Shown: positions 43,651-53,149, counted from the first letter of the stretch. The stretch is DNA of 64,000 bases from Azospirillum lipoferum 4B (GCF_000283655.1 NC_016622.1:186001-250000); one strand, 5' to 3'. Numbers and translations are program-made. Notes: generated from the sequence alone by a model not told the origin.

Positions 43651-45255
43651 TTACGCCCCTTCCGCCACCACGCGTTGGTAGGCCGGCAGGGTCAGGAACT
43701 CCGTGAAGTCCTCGCGCGCGACCAGATCGCGGAACAGGGCGGCGGCATCGGCATAACGGCCCCCGGCGTAGGCCTCGGCGCCGACACGGTCCTTCCAGGC
43801 GGACAGCTCTTCCGCGACGATGCGGTCGACGAGGTCGAGGGTGACGAGCTGACCGTCGTCCAGCATTGTGCCGGTGTGGACCCACTGCCAGACCTGGGTG
43901 CGGCTGATCTCCGCGGTGGCGGCGTCCTCCATCAGGTTGAACAGCGGGACGCAGCCCTGGCCGCGCAGCCATGCCTCGATATAGCCGATGCCGACCGCCA
44001 CGTTGTTGCGCAAGGCCCCTTCGGTCTTCGGCCCGGCGGGGACCGCCAGCAGGTCGGCGGCGGTGACGGTCACGTCGGTGCGCTTGCGGGCGATCTGGTT
44101 GGGCGTGGTCATGTAGGCGTCGAACACCTCGCGCGCCACCGGCACCAGACCGGGATGGGCGACCCAGGTGCCGTCATGGCCGTTGGACGCCTCGCGCTCC
44201 TTGTCGGCGCGCACGCGGGAGAAGGCGACCTCGTTCGCTTCCAGATTGTCCTTGACCGGAATGAAGGCGGCCATGCCGCCAATGGCCGGCGCGCCGCGGC
44301 GGTGGCAGGTCTTGATCGCCAGCTGGCTGTAGGCCGACAGGAAGGGGGCGGCCATCGTCACCTCGGCCCGGTCGGGCATGACGGCGGCGGGATCCTTCCG
44401 GAACTTCTTGATGAAGCTGAAGATGTAATCCCAGCGCCCGCAATTCAGGCCGGCGGAATGCTCGCGCAGCTCATACAGGATCTCGTCCATCTCGAAGGCG
44501 GCGAGGATGGTCTCGATCAGCACCGTCGCCTTGATCGAGCCGTGGGGCAGGTGGAGATACTCCTCCGCCACCAGGAAGACCTCGCGCCACAGCCGAGCCT
44601 CGAAATGGCTTTCCAGCTTGGGCAGGTAGAAATAGGGGCCGCTGCCGCGGGCCAGAAGCTCCTTGGCGTTGTGGAAGACATGCAGGCCGAAGTCGAACAG
44701 CGCGCCCGACATCGGCTCGCCTTCCATCAGCACATGGCTCTCGTCCAGATGCCAGCCGCGCGGGCGGATTTTCAGGACGGCGGTCTTGTCGCTGAGGCGG
44801 TATTTCTTGCCGCTGGCCGGATCCTCGTGGGAAATGGTCCGGCGCACGGCGTCGCGGATGTTGATCTGCCCCTCGACCAGATTGGTCCAGGTCGGGCAGG
44901 TGGCATCCTCGTAATCGGCCATGAAGACCTTGGCGCCGCTGTTCAGCGCGTTGATGACCATCTTGCGGTCGACCGGCCCGGTGATCTCCACCCGGCGGTC
45001 GAGCAGGTCGACGGGCAGCGGGCTGATGGTCCAGTCGGCTTCGCGGATGGCGCGGGTTTCCGGCAGGAAGTCCGGCTTGTGGCCCTGGTCGAGCAGCGCC
45101 TGCCGCTTGGTCCGCACGTCCAGCAGCCGCAGCCGCTCAGGCCCGAAGCGACCCTCCAGCTCCGCCAGGAAGGCCATCGCCTCCGGCGTCAGGATCTCCT
45201 CGAAACCGGGCTTCATCGGACCGCGGATCTCAAGGCTGGGCATGCTGGTGGCCAT
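43651..45255 (-). CDS. aceB: Malate synthase A
   Basis: 534 aa from ATG at 45253-45255, with a GGGGAGC ribosome-binding region. Malate synthase A signatures include MADYEDATCPTW, ESHFEARLWREVF, AFEMDEILYELREHSAGLNCGRWDY and the C-terminal active-site segment NLMEDAATAEISRTQ. It condenses glyoxylate and acetyl-CoA in the glyoxylate shunt. No isocitrate lyase gene is adjacent in this window. Confidence 0.95.
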   Translation of the reverse strand: MATSMPSLEIRGPMKPGFEEILTPEAMAFLAELEGRFGPERLRLLDVRTKRQALLDQGHKPDFLPETRAIREADWTISPLPVDLLDRRVEITGPVDRKMVINALNSGAKVFMADYEDATCPTWTNLVEGQINIRDAVRRTISHEDPASGKKYRLSDKTAVLKIRPRGWHLDESHVLMEGEPMSGALFDFGLHVFHNAKELLARGSGPYFYLPKLESHFEARLWREVFLVAEEYLHLPHGSIKATVLIETILAAFEMDEILYELREHSAGLNCGRWDYIFSFIKKFRKDPAAVMPDRAEVTMAAPFLSAYSQLAIKTCHRRGAPAIGGMAAFIPVKDNLEANEVAFSRVRADKEREASNGHDGTWVAHPGLVPVAREVFDAYMTTPNQIARKRTDVTVTAADLLAVPAGPKTEGALRNNVAVGIGYIEAWLRGQGCVPLFNLMEDAATAEISRTQVWQWVHTGTMLDDGQLVTLDLVDRIVAEELSAWKDRVGAEAYAGGRYADAAALFRDLVAREDFTEFLTLPAYQRVVAEGA

Positions 45256-45346
45256 CGTGCTGCTCCCCTTCCCGTATCGTGACGAACCGCTCTCTCGACG
45301 GTTGAGCGACCGGTATAGCACGGTACAGGCGCAAGCCGGGGACGGC

Positions 45347-46384
45347 CTATGGTCGCAGAGGGGGTGGCGGGATCAGCCCGTGCTTCTTCAGCATGCCGCG
45401 AAGCTGGTGGTAGCCGAGCCCCAGCGCCTCGGCGGTCTGGCGCTGGTTGAAACGGTTCCGCTCCAGCGCTTCGCGCAGCTTGGCGCCCTCGAAGGCGCGG
45501 ACCTGATCGAGGATACCGCCGTCGAAGGTCGGGATGGCGGGCGAAGGCTTGTCCGTGACGGGCGCCGGGGGGTGAGTTGGATCGGGGCGGGCGGTCGGCG
45601 CCGCGAACGGGCGCCAGGGCGAATCGAAGGGGTCGAGGATGATGCGGTCCAGCGGCTCGTCGGTCTCGGCGGCGGCGACCGAGCGCTCCACCGCGTTGCG
45701 CAGTTCGCGCACGTTGCCGGGCCAGTCATGGGCGCGCAGCCGGTCGAGCGCGGCGGCGGTGAAGCCGGAAAACAGCGGGCGTTGCAGCTCGCGCACCATG
45801 CCCAGGGCGAAATGCTCGGCCAGCGGCGGGATGTCCTCGGGCCGGGCGCGCAAGGGCGGCAGCGTCACCACGTCGAAGGCCAGCCGGTCCAGCAGGTCGG
45901 CGCGGAAGCGGCCGGCGGCGGCCAGCGCCGGCAGGTCGGCGTTGGTGGCCCCCACCACCCGCACGTCGACGGTGGCGGTCCGTCCGCCGACCCGCTCGAT
46001 CTCGCCATACTCGACGGCGCGCAGCAGCTTCTCCTGAACGGCGGGGGAGGCGGTGGCGATCTCGTCCAGGAACAGGGTGCCGCCGTCGGCCTGCTCGATC
46101 CGGCCGATCTGCCGGCGGGTGGCGCCGGTGAAGGCCCCGGCCTCATGGCCGAACAGCTCCGAATCGAGCAGCGATTCCGGCAGCGCGGCGCAGTTCACCT
46201 TGACGAAGGGGCGGTCCCAGCGTTGCGACAGGTAATGCAGGCGGGCGGCGATCAGCTCCTTGCCGGTCCCGCGCTCCCCGATCACCAGCACCGGCCGCTC
46301 CAGCGGCGCCACCCGCGAGACATGGGACAGCGTCGCCAGAAAGGCCGGCGATTCGCCGAGCAGGGAGGGGGGAGCGGCTTGCAT
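45347..46384 (-). CDS. pspF: Sigma-54-dependent activator PspF
   Basis: 345 aa from ATG at 46382-46384; upstream in-frame codons fall in the promoter region. AAA+ domain with Walker [13 protein letters not shown], the sigma-54-contacting GAFTGA loop and Walker B LFLDEI. C-terminal Fis-type HTH with [20 protein letters not shown]. There is no N-terminal sensory domain, as in PspF, whose control is by PspA binding. Divergent from the psp operon. Confidence 0.9.
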   Translation of the reverse strand: MQAAPPSLLGESPAFLATLSHVSRVAPLERPVLVIGERGTGKELIAARLHYLSQRWDRPFVKVNCAALPESLLDSELFGHEAGAFTGATRRQIGRIEQADGGTLFLDEIATASPAVQEKLLRAVEYGEIERVGGRTATVDVRVVGATNADLPALAAAGRFRADLLDRLAFDVVTLPPLRARPEDIPPLAEHFALGMVRELQRPLFSGFTAAALDRLRAHDWPGNVRELRNAVERSVAAAETDEPLDRIILDPFDSPWRPFAAPTARPDPTHPPAPVTDKPSPAIPTFDGGILDQVRAFEGAKLREALERNRFNQRQTAEALGLGYHQLRGMLKKHGLIPPPPLRP

Positions 46385-46403
46385 CGCGTAAGTCTTCACA
46401 TAT

Positions 46404-46445
46404 TCGCCGATATGGCGATGGTATCGTTGAAATGGCGATATGGCA
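46404..46445. promoter_or_regulatory. Putative PspF upstream activating sites
   Basis: TCGCC-GATAT-GGCGA (46404-46418) and a related GCGATATGGCA (46435-46445), sharing CGATATGGC 28 bp apart, lie between divergent pspF and the sigma-54 promoter. Assignment as enhancer is inferred from position. Confidence 0.5.
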
Positions 46446-46518
46446 ACCTGGGTGCCGTCATGCTGTTCGGAGCGGAAAATCAAGGCAAGGCAACGGCTTA
46501 AGACCATTCCGCCGGAAT

Positions 46519-46534
46519 TGGCACGCCGGTTGCG
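46519..46534 (+). promoter_or_regulatory. Sigma-54 (-24/-12) promoter of the psp operon
   Basis: TGGCACGCCGGTTGCG matches the sigma-54 consensus with GG at -24 and GC at -12, 30 bp before the first psp-locus ATG. Confidence 0.9.
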
Positions 46535-46563
46535 ATAGTGGCGGCATGGCAAGGAGGTCAAGC

Positions 46564-46728
46564 ATGAGCGACTTCAGCGATTTCCGCCGCCGCTACGGTG
46601 GCGACCGCTTCAACAGCGCGCAGAGCCGCCCGACGATGCGGCGCGTGCGCAACTATCTCGCCACCCGGCCGGTCGAAAGCTGGCTGTTCTTCTTCGCCGG
46701 CATCGTCGCCGGCGCCATCCTCGGCTGA
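46564..46728 (+). CDS. Small membrane protein heading the psp operon (54 aa)
   Basis: MSDFSDFRRRYGGDRF start with a strong AAGGAGG ribosome-binding site. A basic cytosolic half is followed by a single C-terminal helix (SWLFFFAGIVAGAILG). It is the first gene after the sigma-54 promoter and 17 bp before pspA, so it should be co-induced with PspA. It does not look like PspB, PspC, PspD or PspG. It may recruit PspA or a partner to the membrane. Confidence 0.75.
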   Translation: MSDFSDFRRRYGGDRFNSAQSRPTMRRVRNYLATRPVESWLFFFAGIVAGAILG

Positions 46729-46745
46729 TACACGGGACATCCATC

Positions 46746-47417
46746 ATGAGCATCTTTTCGCGCCTGACCGACATCGTGCAGTCGAACCTGAACTCCCTGC
46801 TCGACCGCGCCGAGGAGCCGGAGAAGCTGATCCGCCTGATCATCCAGGAAATGGAAGACACGCTGGTCGAGGTCCGCTCCTCCACCGTCAAGATCATCGC
46901 GGAGAAGAAGGAGATCGAACGCCGCGTCGCCGACCTCCACCGCGAGCGCGACGAATGGGACCGCAAGGCCGAGGTGGCGCTGACCCGCGACCGCGAGGAT
47001 CTGGCCAAGGGCGCCCTGATGGCCAAGTCGAAGGTCGCCGAGCAGGCCGACGCGCTGGCCGAACAGCTGGTGCAGGTCGAAGCCGCGCTGTCCAAGGCCA
47101 ACGAGGACATCGGCCGCCTGCAGGCCAAGCTGACCGACGCCAAGACCCGCGAGAAGGCGCTGGTCGCCCGCACCCAGACGGCCAGCAACCGGGTCAAGGT
47201 CCGCACCGTCCTGCATGACGAGCGCATCAACGACGCCCTGTCGCGCTTCGAGCAGGTCGAGCGTAACCTCGACGAGATGGAAGGCCGGGTCGAGGCCTAT
47301 GACGTCGGCCGCACCAAGAGCCTGACCGAAGAGATCGCGGAACTCGAAGCCTCCCACAAGGTCGAGGAGGATCTGGCCGCGCTGAAGGCCCGCATCGCGG
47401 CGCGGCGCAACGGCTGA
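46746..47417 (+). CDS. pspA: Phage shock protein A (ESCRT-III-like membrane effector)
   Basis: 223 aa, coiled-coil throughout. N-terminal amphipathic segment MSIFSRLTDIVQSNLNSLLD and EKLIRLIIQEMEDTL are characteristic of PspA/IM30. It binds stressed inner membrane and, in the resting state, inhibits PspF. Second gene of the operon, under sigma-54 control. Confidence 0.96.
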   Translation: MSIFSRLTDIVQSNLNSLLDRAEEPEKLIRLIIQEMEDTLVEVRSSTVKIIAEKKEIERRVADLHRERDEWDRKAEVALTRDREDLAKGALMAKSKVAEQADALAEQLVQVEAALSKANEDIGRLQAKLTDAKTREKALVARTQTASNRVKVRTVLHDERINDALSRFEQVERNLDEMEGRVEAYDVGRTKSLTEEIAELEASHKVEEDLAALKARIAARRNG

Positions 47418-47491
47418 CCGCGATTTGGTGCCGGGGTGGGGCGGTGACGCCCCGCCCACTCCCCTCACGACAATAAGAAGGCCCGACGACC

Positions 47492-47719
47492 ATGGGGTTC
47501 CTGGGTTTCGTCCTCGCGGTGCTGTTCATGGTGGTGGTGGCGCCGGTGTGGATCGTCTTCCACTACATCACCAAATGGCGGGCGCAGCGCGGACTCACCG
47601 CGCAGGACGAACGGCTGCTGGCCGAGTTGTGGGAGATCTCCAACCGGCTGGAGACCCGCGTCCATGCGCTGGAGCGTGTGCTGGATGCCGAGGCGCCGAA
47701 CTGGCGCAACAAGGTGTGA
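47492..47719 (+). CDS. pspB: Phage shock protein B
   Basis: 75 aa: one N-terminal membrane helix (FVLAVLFMVVVAPVWIVFHYI) followed by a cytoplasmic coiled-coil (ERLLAELWEISNRLETRVHALERVLD). Matches PspB length and layout. With PspC it relays membrane stress to PspA. It is separated from pspA by 74 bp. Confidence 0.9.
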   Translation: MGFLGFVLAVLFMVVVAPVWIVFHYITKWRAQRGLTAQDERLLAELWEISNRLETRVHALERVLDAEAPNWRNKV

Positions 47720-47752
47720 GGGGGTGAGTGGGTTAGGTGTCGGCTGGCGATT

Positions 47753-47902
47753 GCCCCCTCCCTAACCCTCCCCCTCTTCGAGGGAGAGGGGACTGCCGCC
47801 GCTTCGGCAGCTACGGTCCGCCGCCAAGCATCCTACCCCCTCCACCGCGATCGGACCGGCCTTTGGCCGGCCGAGGGCGGGGGAGGGATGGGGAGGGGGC
47901 AA
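47753..47902. repeat. Composite intergenic palindromic repeat within the psp operon
   Basis: Sits between pspB and pspC and contains GAGAGGGGACTGCCGCCG and GATCGGACCGGCCTTTGGCC with G-rich arms, closely like the copies at 26.4 and 30.8 kb. It could lower pspC expression relative to pspAB. Confidence 0.8.
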
Positions 47903-47956
47903 CCGCCGCAGCACCTCCCGCCCAACCCGAAACTCAACGAAAGGAACGAGGCCGCC

Positions 47957-48358
47957 ATGGACCGCAAGTCCTTCTACGACTCGCCGAATCCGCATCGGCT
48001 GTATCGCGATCCGCAGCGCGGGGTGCTGGGCGGGGTGTGCACGGGCGTCGCCGATTATTTCGGCGTGCAGCCGATGGTCGTCCGGCTGGCGATGCTGTTC
48101 GCCCTGTTCTTCTTCTCGGTGCCGCTGGTGATCGCCTATGTGATCGCGCTGATCGTGCTGCCGGTGCGCCCGGCGCAGCTGTATCGCGATGCCGAGGAGG
48201 AGGCGTTCTGGCGCACGGTGTCGACCAAGCCCGACCGGACGCTTGCCGGCCTGACCCAGCGCTTCCGCGACATGGAGAAGCGCATCGTCGGGATGGAGGC
48301 CTATGTCGCTTCCAAGGAGTTCGAACTGAACCGCGCGATCCGCGACCTGGACCGCTGA
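47957..48358 (+). CDS. pspC: Phage shock protein C
   Basis: 133 aa from ATG at 47957 after an AAGGAACGAGG region. PspC domain (about 18-75) with RGVLGGVCTGVADYFGVQP and a hydrophobic helix LFALFFFSVPLVIAYVIALIV. A C-terminal coiled segment with RFRDMEKRIVGMEAYV resembles the leucine-zipper region. Works with PspB as membrane sensor. Confidence 0.92.
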   Translation: MDRKSFYDSPNPHRLYRDPQRGVLGGVCTGVADYFGVQPMVVRLAMLFALFFFSVPLVIAYVIALIVLPVRPAQLYRDAEEEAFWRTVSTKPDRTLAGLTQRFRDMEKRIVGMEAYVASKEFELNRAIRDLDR

Positions 48359-48412
48359 TCCTTCCGGGCCATCGCAAGCCGGCCCGAAGCCGGCGCCTGA
48401 CGGAGCATCGAC

Positions 48413-49486
48413 ATGAATCGCTTTTCCCTTTCGGTGCTCCTCGCGCTGGCCATCGCGGCGGTGGGGCAGGCGGGCCTTGCCCATGCCGAAGAACCGGCCA
48501 TCGGCTTTCAAAGGCTGTCCCTGCCGGCGACGGACCGGCACCGGGCGCTGGAGGTCGCGGTCTGGTATCCGGCGGAGGCGGTGGGTGAGACCACGCCGGT
48601 CGGCGACAATCCGGTATTCGCGGGCACGGCGGTCAGGGTCGGCGCGCCGCCGCAGCCGGGCCGGCATGGGCTGGTGGTGGTGTCGCACGGCTATGGCGGC
48701 AACTGGACCAACCAGCAATGGCTGGCCGCCGATCTGGTGGCGCAAGGCTATGTCGTCGCCGCACCCAACCATCCCGGTTCGACCAGCCGGGACATGGCGC
48801 CGCCGGATGCCGTCATGCTGTGGAAGCGTCCCGGCGACATCAGCCGCGTCATCGACTGGCTGAACAGCGAGCCCCGCTGGTCGGGACTGCTCGTCGCTGG
48901 ACAGGCAGCGGTGGTCGGGCATTCGCTCGGCGGATGGACCGCCGTAGCCCTGGCCGGTGGGCGTTTCGAACCATCGCGTCTCAAGGCCGCCTGCGATGCC
49001 CATCCGCTGATGGCGGCTTGCGGACCGGAAATCGGTGTATTGGGCGACGATGGCCGGCCGTCGCAGGCTTGGGCAAGCCAGCCTCCGGCCGCCCGGACTT
49101 GGGACGATGGGCGGATCAAGGCCGTCGTCACGCTCGATCTCGGCTTGTCGCAGGGATTCGATCCGGAAAGCCTGTCCAGGAGCGAAGCCGCGTTCCTGGT
49201 CGTCGGGGCCGGCGCCGGCAATCCGAAAATGCCGGTCGAACTGGAATCACGCCATCTGGCCGGCGGTCTGCCGAGCGACCGGACGCGCTATGTCGAAATC
49301 GACGATGCCGGTCATTTCAGTTTTCTGGGCGTCTGCAAGGCCGACGCCATCCCGCGGCTGGAGGCCGAGCGGCCGGGCGACGGGGCGATATGCCGGGATC
49401 GTGACGGCCGAAACCGTGAGGCCATCCACCGTCAGGTGTCGGCCCTGGTCGTCGGCTTCCTCACGTCAACGATGCCGCCACGGTAG
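48413..49486 (+). CDS. Exported alpha/beta hydrolase (PAF-acetylhydrolase/dienelactone-hydrolase-like)
   Basis: 357 aa. Signal peptide 1-25 (cleavage after AHA). Nucleophile elbow GHSLGG with Ser171; catalytic His probably in DDAGHFSF near 304. Oxyanion region VVVSHGYGGN. Four cysteines in the mature part could form disulfides in the periplasm. Substrate unknown. It follows pspC by 54 bp on the same strand and might be read through from the psp promoter. Confidence 0.85.
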   Translation: MNRFSLSVLLALAIAAVGQAGLAHAEEPAIGFQRLSLPATDRHRALEVAVWYPAEAVGETTPVGDNPVFAGTAVRVGAPPQPGRHGLVVVSHGYGGNWTNQQWLAADLVAQGYVVAAPNHPGSTSRDMAPPDAVMLWKRPGDISRVIDWLNSEPRWSGLLVAGQAAVVGHSLGGWTAVALAGGRFEPSRLKAACDAHPLMAACGPEIGVLGDDGRPSQAWASQPPAARTWDDGRIKAVVTLDLGLSQGFDPESLSRSEAAFLVVGAGAGNPKMPVELESRHLAGGLPSDRTRYVEIDDAGHFSFLGVCKADAIPRLEAERPGDGAICRDRDGRNREAIHRQVSALVVGFLTSTMPPR

Positions 49487-49528
49487 CCGGCGGCCGCGGC
49501 CCGGAAGAACACGAACTCGGTGCGCGGA

Positions 49529-49657
49529 TCAGCGACGCTGACGGCGCCGGTCGCGGATGCGGATCGGAATCGGTTTGGGGGTGGGCATCGTGGCGATCAG
49601 ACCGGCCAACGCCGCAGCCGTCGCCACCGCACCACCGAGCAGAACGAGATCCATCAT
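49529..49657 (-). CDS. Small single-helix membrane protein (42 aa)
   Basis: MMDLVLLGGAVATAAALAGL start preceded by GGAGGGCCT. One membrane helix then a basic Pro/Ile/Arg tail (IPIRIRDRRRQRR). Upstream frame extension looks non-coding. Function unknown; being short, it could also be spurious. The gap 49658-49944 shows nothing else. Confidence 0.45.
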   Translation of the reverse strand: MMDLVLLGGAVATAAALAGLIATMPTPKPIPIRIRDRRRQRR

Positions 49658-49944
49658 AGGCCCTCCACCGTCGAGATCCCCGCGTTCACCCACATGGTGA
49701 AGCAGATGGGTAGAACATGGTAGCGAAAAGAGATGCTTGCAACATCTCTCCCATTGGGGCGGACCCCAGTAGACATCGTCATCGAACACCTGTCGGCCTG
49801 TTCGGGCCTTGATCCAAATCACGGGCTGGGCCGTTATTGGTCGAAGGGACAGGGTGCGGTCTTTTCCAGATCGGCCAGCTGGGCCAGATTGGAAGAACCG
49901 GCGCCCTTGTCGACTCACCCGCCCTTTGACGGAGCCCCGCCCCG

Positions 49945-50514
49945 ATGTCCGACAGCAGCCTTCGCCAAGGCGCCCCCCGCAGGCGCAAATCCCTGATCCG
50001 CGGCGCCCTGATGCTGAACGGAGCGTCGATGGTGGTGACGGCGCTGCTGTTCGTCCTGCTGCTGTCGCTGGTGGCGCCGCCGCTGGGCGTCAACGCGCCG
50101 GGCGCGCGGATGGCGCTGTGGGCGCGGTTGGCGGTCTGGCCGGCGCTGCTGCTGTTCGGCATGGTCGTCGGCGTCATGGCGATGCGCGGGCGCAGCCAGG
50201 CCTTCAATCCGGTCGAGGACCCCGAATCGCGCGGCCAGCGCGTCGCCCAGCGGGTGCTGGCCAACAGCGTGGAACAATCCGCCATCTTCCTGCCGGCGCT
50301 GGCCGCCCTGGTCGCCACCCTGCCGCAGCCCTCGCTGGCGGCGGCGGTCGTGGCGACCGGGCTGTTCGTGCTGGGGCGGCTGCTGTTCTGGGTGGGCTAT
50401 CTGGTGCATCCCTTTGCGCGGGCGCCGGGCATGGCGATGACGCTGACCGTCAATCTGATCGTGCTGGGCTGGGCCGTTCTGCTGCAGCTGGGCGGGATGC
50501 AGCCGGGCGGTTGA
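49945..50514 (+). CDS. MAPEG-family membrane protein
   Basis: 189 aa with about four membrane helices. The MAPEG-like segment NSVEQSAIFLPALAALV and LGRLLFWVGY near the C-terminal half are typical. Family members bind glutathione or lipid-derived substrates; the bacterial function is uncertain. Its 3' end overlaps the convergent glycosyltransferase gene by 65 bp. Confidence 0.8.
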   Translation: MSDSSLRQGAPRRRKSLIRGALMLNGASMVVTALLFVLLLSLVAPPLGVNAPGARMALWARLAVWPALLLFGMVVGVMAMRGRSQAFNPVEDPESRGQRVAQRVLANSVEQSAIFLPALAALVATLPQPSLAAAVVATGLFVLGRLLFWVGYLVHPFARAPGMAMTLTVNLIVLGWAVLLQLGGMQPGG

Positions 50515-51418
50515 CGGCTTTCTCGGCAGGCCTTCTTTCAGGCGGGGGCGCGCTGGCCGGCGCCGCGGTCTTCGCCAGATGCAGCCAGCGGCGGTAGGCC
50601 TCGACGCCCACCGGCGCCCGGTGCTTCAGCCCGATGCGGAGGATCTGCGGCAGGGCCAGCAGCACCTTCAGGTCGGTCATCCGCGGTCCGTGGCGCAGGT
50701 TCTTCCAGCTGTTGCCGGCCCAGGCGCGCGCCAGCCGCCACGCCAGCAGCGGGGACGGGCAGCGCGCCACCTCGCGGATCAGGTCGTTGCGGTGGTTGTA
50801 GAAGCGCTCCATCCCCGGCTTGCGGCCCTTCTCGCTCTTGTCGTGGTAGACCATCACATCCGGCAGGGCGACGACGCGGTAGCCGGCGCCGACCAGCCGC
50901 AGGCAGCGGTCCTTCTCCTCCCCCTGGCGGTAGAGTTCCGGCATGTAGAGGCCGACCCGCTCGACAGCGCTGCGCCGCAGCAGATGGCCGCAGCCGACAT
51001 ACCAGGGCACATCGAAGGGCGCCGCCCCCTTGGGGAAATAGACCAGCCCGTCGCGCGTCTCGATGTTGCAGGCGACGGCGGCGACCTCGGGGTTCTGTTC
51101 CAGATAGGCGACGCAGCGGGCCAGCCCGTCGGGATCCTCGAACCAGCTGTCGTCGTCGACCGACAGGATGCAGTCGCCGGCGGTGTTCACGAAGCCGAAG
51201 TTGCGGGCCAGGATCAACCCGCCATTGTGCGGCTGGCGGACGTAGCGGACGGTGGGAAACTCCGCCCGCATCATCGCGCCGGTGCCGTCGCTGGAACCGT
51301 CGTCGATGACGATGATCTCCATCGGCGGGGTGGTCTGGGTCATCAGCCGGGTCAGCGCGATGCGCAGCTCCGGCCCGCGGTTGTAGGTGGCGATGACGGC
51401 GCTGACGGTCAGCGTCAT
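50450..51418 (-). CDS. Family 2 glycosyltransferase
   Basis: 322 aa from ATG at 51416-51418. GT-A fold with VSAVIATYNRGPEL, IVIDDGSSDG and the metal-binding DDDSW (DXD). ERFYNHRNDLI and a C-terminal Pro/Ala/Arg-rich tail follow. Likely adds a sugar to a lipid-linked polysaccharide precursor on the cytoplasmic side. Its start overlaps the stop of the upstream polymerase gene by 4 bp (coupled). Confidence 0.9.
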   Translation of the reverse strand: MTLTVSAVIATYNRGPELRIALTRLMTQTTPPMEIIVIDDGSSDGTGAMMRAEFPTVRYVRQPHNGGLILARNFGFVNTAGDCILSVDDDSWFEDPDGLARCVAYLEQNPEVAAVACNIETRDGLVYFPKGAAPFDVPWYVGCGHLLRRSAVERVGLYMPELYRQGEEKDRCLRLVGAGYRVVALPDVMVYHDKSEKGRKPGMERFYNHRNDLIREVARCPSPLLAWRLARAWAGNSWKNLRHGPRMTDLKVLLALPQILRIGLKHRAPVGVEAYRRWLHLAKTAAPASAPPPERRPAEKAVNRPAASRPAAAERPSPARSD

Positions 51419-52824
51419 GACGGCTCCCTTCGGACAAGATTGGGCGGCGCCACCACCGGACGCAGCGGATCGTCCTCCAGGATTCCCCAGGCCCGCAGCA
51501 CGCGGGTCAGCGCGATCCACAGCAGGATCGGCAGCAGCGAGAAGAAACCGAACTTCACGATGGTGATGTTGCCGTCGCGGAACCATTGCAGGCACAGCGG
51601 CAGGAAGGCGCAGTAGAACAGCACAGCATAGCGGTTGCGGAACCCGTCGGTCCAGAACCAGCGGTGCAGCCGCCCCAGGATCAGCCCGACCACCACCATG
51701 GTGACGATCATGCCGATCCAGCCGGCGCTCATCCAGCCGTCGCCCGGCAGCGAGGTGGTCAGGTTGTAGAAGACGCCGTAGTCGTTCAGGTCCACCCATT
51801 TCACCGGCGCGCCCACCGGCTTGCCCGGCCACAATATGCGGGGGATCGGTTCGGTGAACAGCTGCAGATACTGGGTGAACCAAGTGTAGGTCGCCGACTG
51901 TTTCGGCACCACCCACAGGATGTAGGCGAGGAAGTCGAAGTTCGCCAGATCCTGGCCGGCCAGCGCGTCGATCGCCCGGCCGCCGCCGCTGCCGCCGTTG
52001 AACCTCAGCAGGACCGAGGGCGGCGCGTCGCCGGCCAGCACGTCGCGGAAGGCGTCGCGGTTGTTGCCGAGCAGCGTGAACAGCCCCAGCACCGGAACCG
52101 CGGCCAGCGCATGCCACAGACGGAACCATTTGGTGCGGGTGCGGTACAGCATCAGCAGCACCAGACCCAGGATGCCCATGATGATCGCCCAGCGGCCCCA
52201 GCCCAGATAGGCGCGGTAGGCGACGAAGCCGGCGAAGGGCAGGAAGGACAGCGGGTGGAAGCGGCAGATCCAGATCAGCCCCAGCGTCAGCGGCAGGCCC
52301 ATCGAATGGGCTTCGGCGATATAGCCGGTGGTGTTGGTGTAGATCGGCTGTCCGGTCAGCGGATCGCGCTCCATCTGCACGTCGCCGGTGCCGTCGAAGC
52401 TGGCGCCGCCCTGGCGCTGGATCGCCGAATAGATGGCGAGCGGACCCAGCAGCGCCGCGGTGGTCAGGAAGGCCACGATGTCGACGCGGTCGAAGGCGAA
52501 GGACGGCGCCGGTTCCCCGTTCGGGGTCCAGTCGGGGCGGATCATCCCGGCCCAGGCGCAGGCGGCGGCGAAGGCGACCAGCCCGACCGAGCTGACCATC
52601 AGGGTCATGACGAATTGCTGTTCGCTGGGCCAGAAGCCCATGAACAGCCACACGTCGTCGAAATTCTGCGTATGGACCAGGATCGGCCGCATGACGAAGA
52701 CCAGAGCATGGAAGATCAGGTACAGCGTCAGCGGATGGAACATCGATGCGCTGCCGGTGCTGTGGAACACCGCGGTCACCAGCACCAGCACCAGGACCTG
52801 CGCGATCAGCGCCATTTCGATCAT
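51415..52824 (-). CDS. O-antigen/exopolysaccharide polymerase-like membrane protein
   Basis: About 469 aa from ATG at 52822-52824 (MIEMALIAQVLVLVL); an in-frame ATG at 52866 would add 14 residues without a better ribosome-binding site. About ten membrane helices with a large periplasmic loop (about 285-370: GNNRDAFRDVL...ILWPGKPVGAP), a Wzy/oligosaccharide-repeat-polymerase layout. Overlaps the GT2 gene by 4 bp, suggesting a two-gene surface polysaccharide unit. The linkage formed is unknown. Confidence 0.78.
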   Translation of the reverse strand: MIEMALIAQVLVLVLVTAVFHSTGSASMFHPLTLYLIFHALVFVMRPILVHTQNFDDVWLFMGFWPSEQQFVMTLMVSSVGLVAFAAACAWAGMIRPDWTPNGEPAPSFAFDRVDIVAFLTTAALLGPLAIYSAIQRQGGASFDGTGDVQMERDPLTGQPIYTNTTGYIAEAHSMGLPLTLGLIWICRFHPLSFLPFAGFVAYRAYLGWGRWAIIMGILGLVLLMLYRTRTKWFRLWHALAAVPVLGLFTLLGNNRDAFRDVLAGDAPPSVLLRFNGGSGGGRAIDALAGQDLANFDFLAYILWVVPKQSATYTWFTQYLQLFTEPIPRILWPGKPVGAPVKWVDLNDYGVFYNLTTSLPGDGWMSAGWIGMIVTMVVVGLILGRLHRWFWTDGFRNRYAVLFYCAFLPLCLQWFRDGNITIVKFGFFSLLPILLWIALTRVLRAWGILEDDPLRPVVAPPNLVRREPS

Positions 52825-52866
52825 TGTGGCTTCATTCCAGTGTCTAAGCGTTGGAGAAATTGACAT

Positions 52867-53149
52867 AGCTTGTGACGATCAATAACCGCCAATTTATGCG
52901 AACGGAAAAGCGCTCAGGTGGATAGGGTGTGCGTCGATTTAATTAATGCCATAATGACCAATACCACTTTGGTTGTTCTCTGGCGGTGTTGCGCATAAAT
53001 ATTATGATGTTAATGGATTATTTTGACAAATAGGCGGTCTGGAAGTGGAGTTGTTGTTTTTGATCGCTATAGATTTGGATTGGAGAAATGCATGCATGCG
53101 AAAGATTTTCTTGAAACCTAAACTTTTCCCTAGCGCCGCTTTTCCTATC
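52867..53149. other. AT-rich intergenic stretch without a supported gene
   Basis: Sharply AT-richer than the neighbouring polymerase gene and lacking any convincing ORF on either strand. It marks the left edge of the AT-rich insertion carrying the toxin-antitoxin-like cassette. Confidence 0.6.
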
